From positions 186,001 through 250,000 of the forward strand of contig JACOEM010000005.1 in assembly GCA_024998565.1 (NCBI GenBank): DNA of 64,000 bases. The letters run 5' to 3'. The translations under genes were made by a program, and so were the position numbers. Origin of the DNA: Nitrospira sp. GTDB taxonomy: Bacteria; Nitrospirota; Nitrospiria; Nitrospirales; Nitrospiraceae. The notes beneath the pieces are model-generated. The model was not told the origin of the DNA. It did not search any database and saw only the letters and a list, made by a program, of their open reading frames with translations. Every line of letters begins with the position of its first letter. The stretch's first letter is position 1. Positions 63,999-64,000 of the stretch are shown here, piece after piece.

Positions 63999-64000
63999 CA

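Noticed and set aside
1-64000. CRISPR arrays, rRNA and tRNA genes
   Set aside because: I read the intergenic gaps for evenly spaced direct repeats and cloverleaf-type sequence and saw none; a tRNAscan or CRISPR search would settle it.

Overview
The window is GC-rich, densely coded bacterial chromosome of a Gram-negative (diderm) organism. It carries Kdo and heptose genes for lipopolysaccharide, an outer-membrane porin, an OmpA-family protein and several lipoproteins. The gene content (two-subunit bd quinol oxidase, NnrS, small periplasmic cupredoxin, lepA-lepB-hldE1-kdsB-pyrG-kdsA-kdsD order) suggests a Nitrospira-type member of the Nitrospirota. That assignment is inferred from gene content and style, because no rRNA is present. 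I saw no rRNA, tRNA or CRISPR array.

Layout. 1-8970 is a tight forward run: lepA (5' end outside the window), lepB, heptose kinase, kdsB, pyrG, kdsA, kdsD, pgsA, plsY. It links secretion, CTP supply, Kdo/heptose synthesis and phospholipid synthesis. 9000-17590 holds an orphan RCK_C-domain protein, an HtrA protease, an EF-G-like GTPase, radC, a zinc-ribbon protein behind a sigma-54-like promoter, the rsmD-coaD-aminotransferase operon and an FmdB protein. 17911-22080 is a reverse run purH-purD-tsaC-lipoprotein. 22433-24593 is an OmpA/BON protein paired with a coiled-coil/H3TH protein. 24696-31387 is a reverse block of NnrS and three poorly known genes: a PLD-like membrane protein, an ST7/TPR-like protein, and a 1052-residue membrane protein with a large predicted periplasmic sensor region. 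31824-44288 is mostly core metabolism: dnaE, accA, porin, ferritin-like protein, hrpB, ACT-domain regulator, def, Sel1 protein, FAD oxidoreductase. 44354-53832 is a patchwork of secreted and signalling genes, including two paralogous small exported proteins, a cupredoxin, a GAF histidine kinase and a haem-binding DUF3365 protein.

From about 53.8 kb to the right edge the sequence looks accessory and rearranged. A RAYT/TnpA_REP-type HUH transposase gene is bracketed by inverted copies of the motif TTGCAAGACCTGACCCC. Further copies of that motif are scattered only through 53.8-62.0 kb, next to cydAB, pssA and hflX. One inverted pair defines a 224-bp gene-less mini-element. A pterin dehydratase gene (phhB) is reduced to its 3' half. 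At the right edge a complete-looking GIY-YIG nuclease domain is fused in frame to a type I restriction HsdR subunit that has lost its endonuclease domain and helicase motif I.

The most novel-looking features are the GIY-YIG/HsdR chimera, the RAYT element with its dispersed termini, a second unrelated 120-bp REP-like repeat family (copies before kdsA and after purH), and the large unknown membrane sensor gene with its neighbours.
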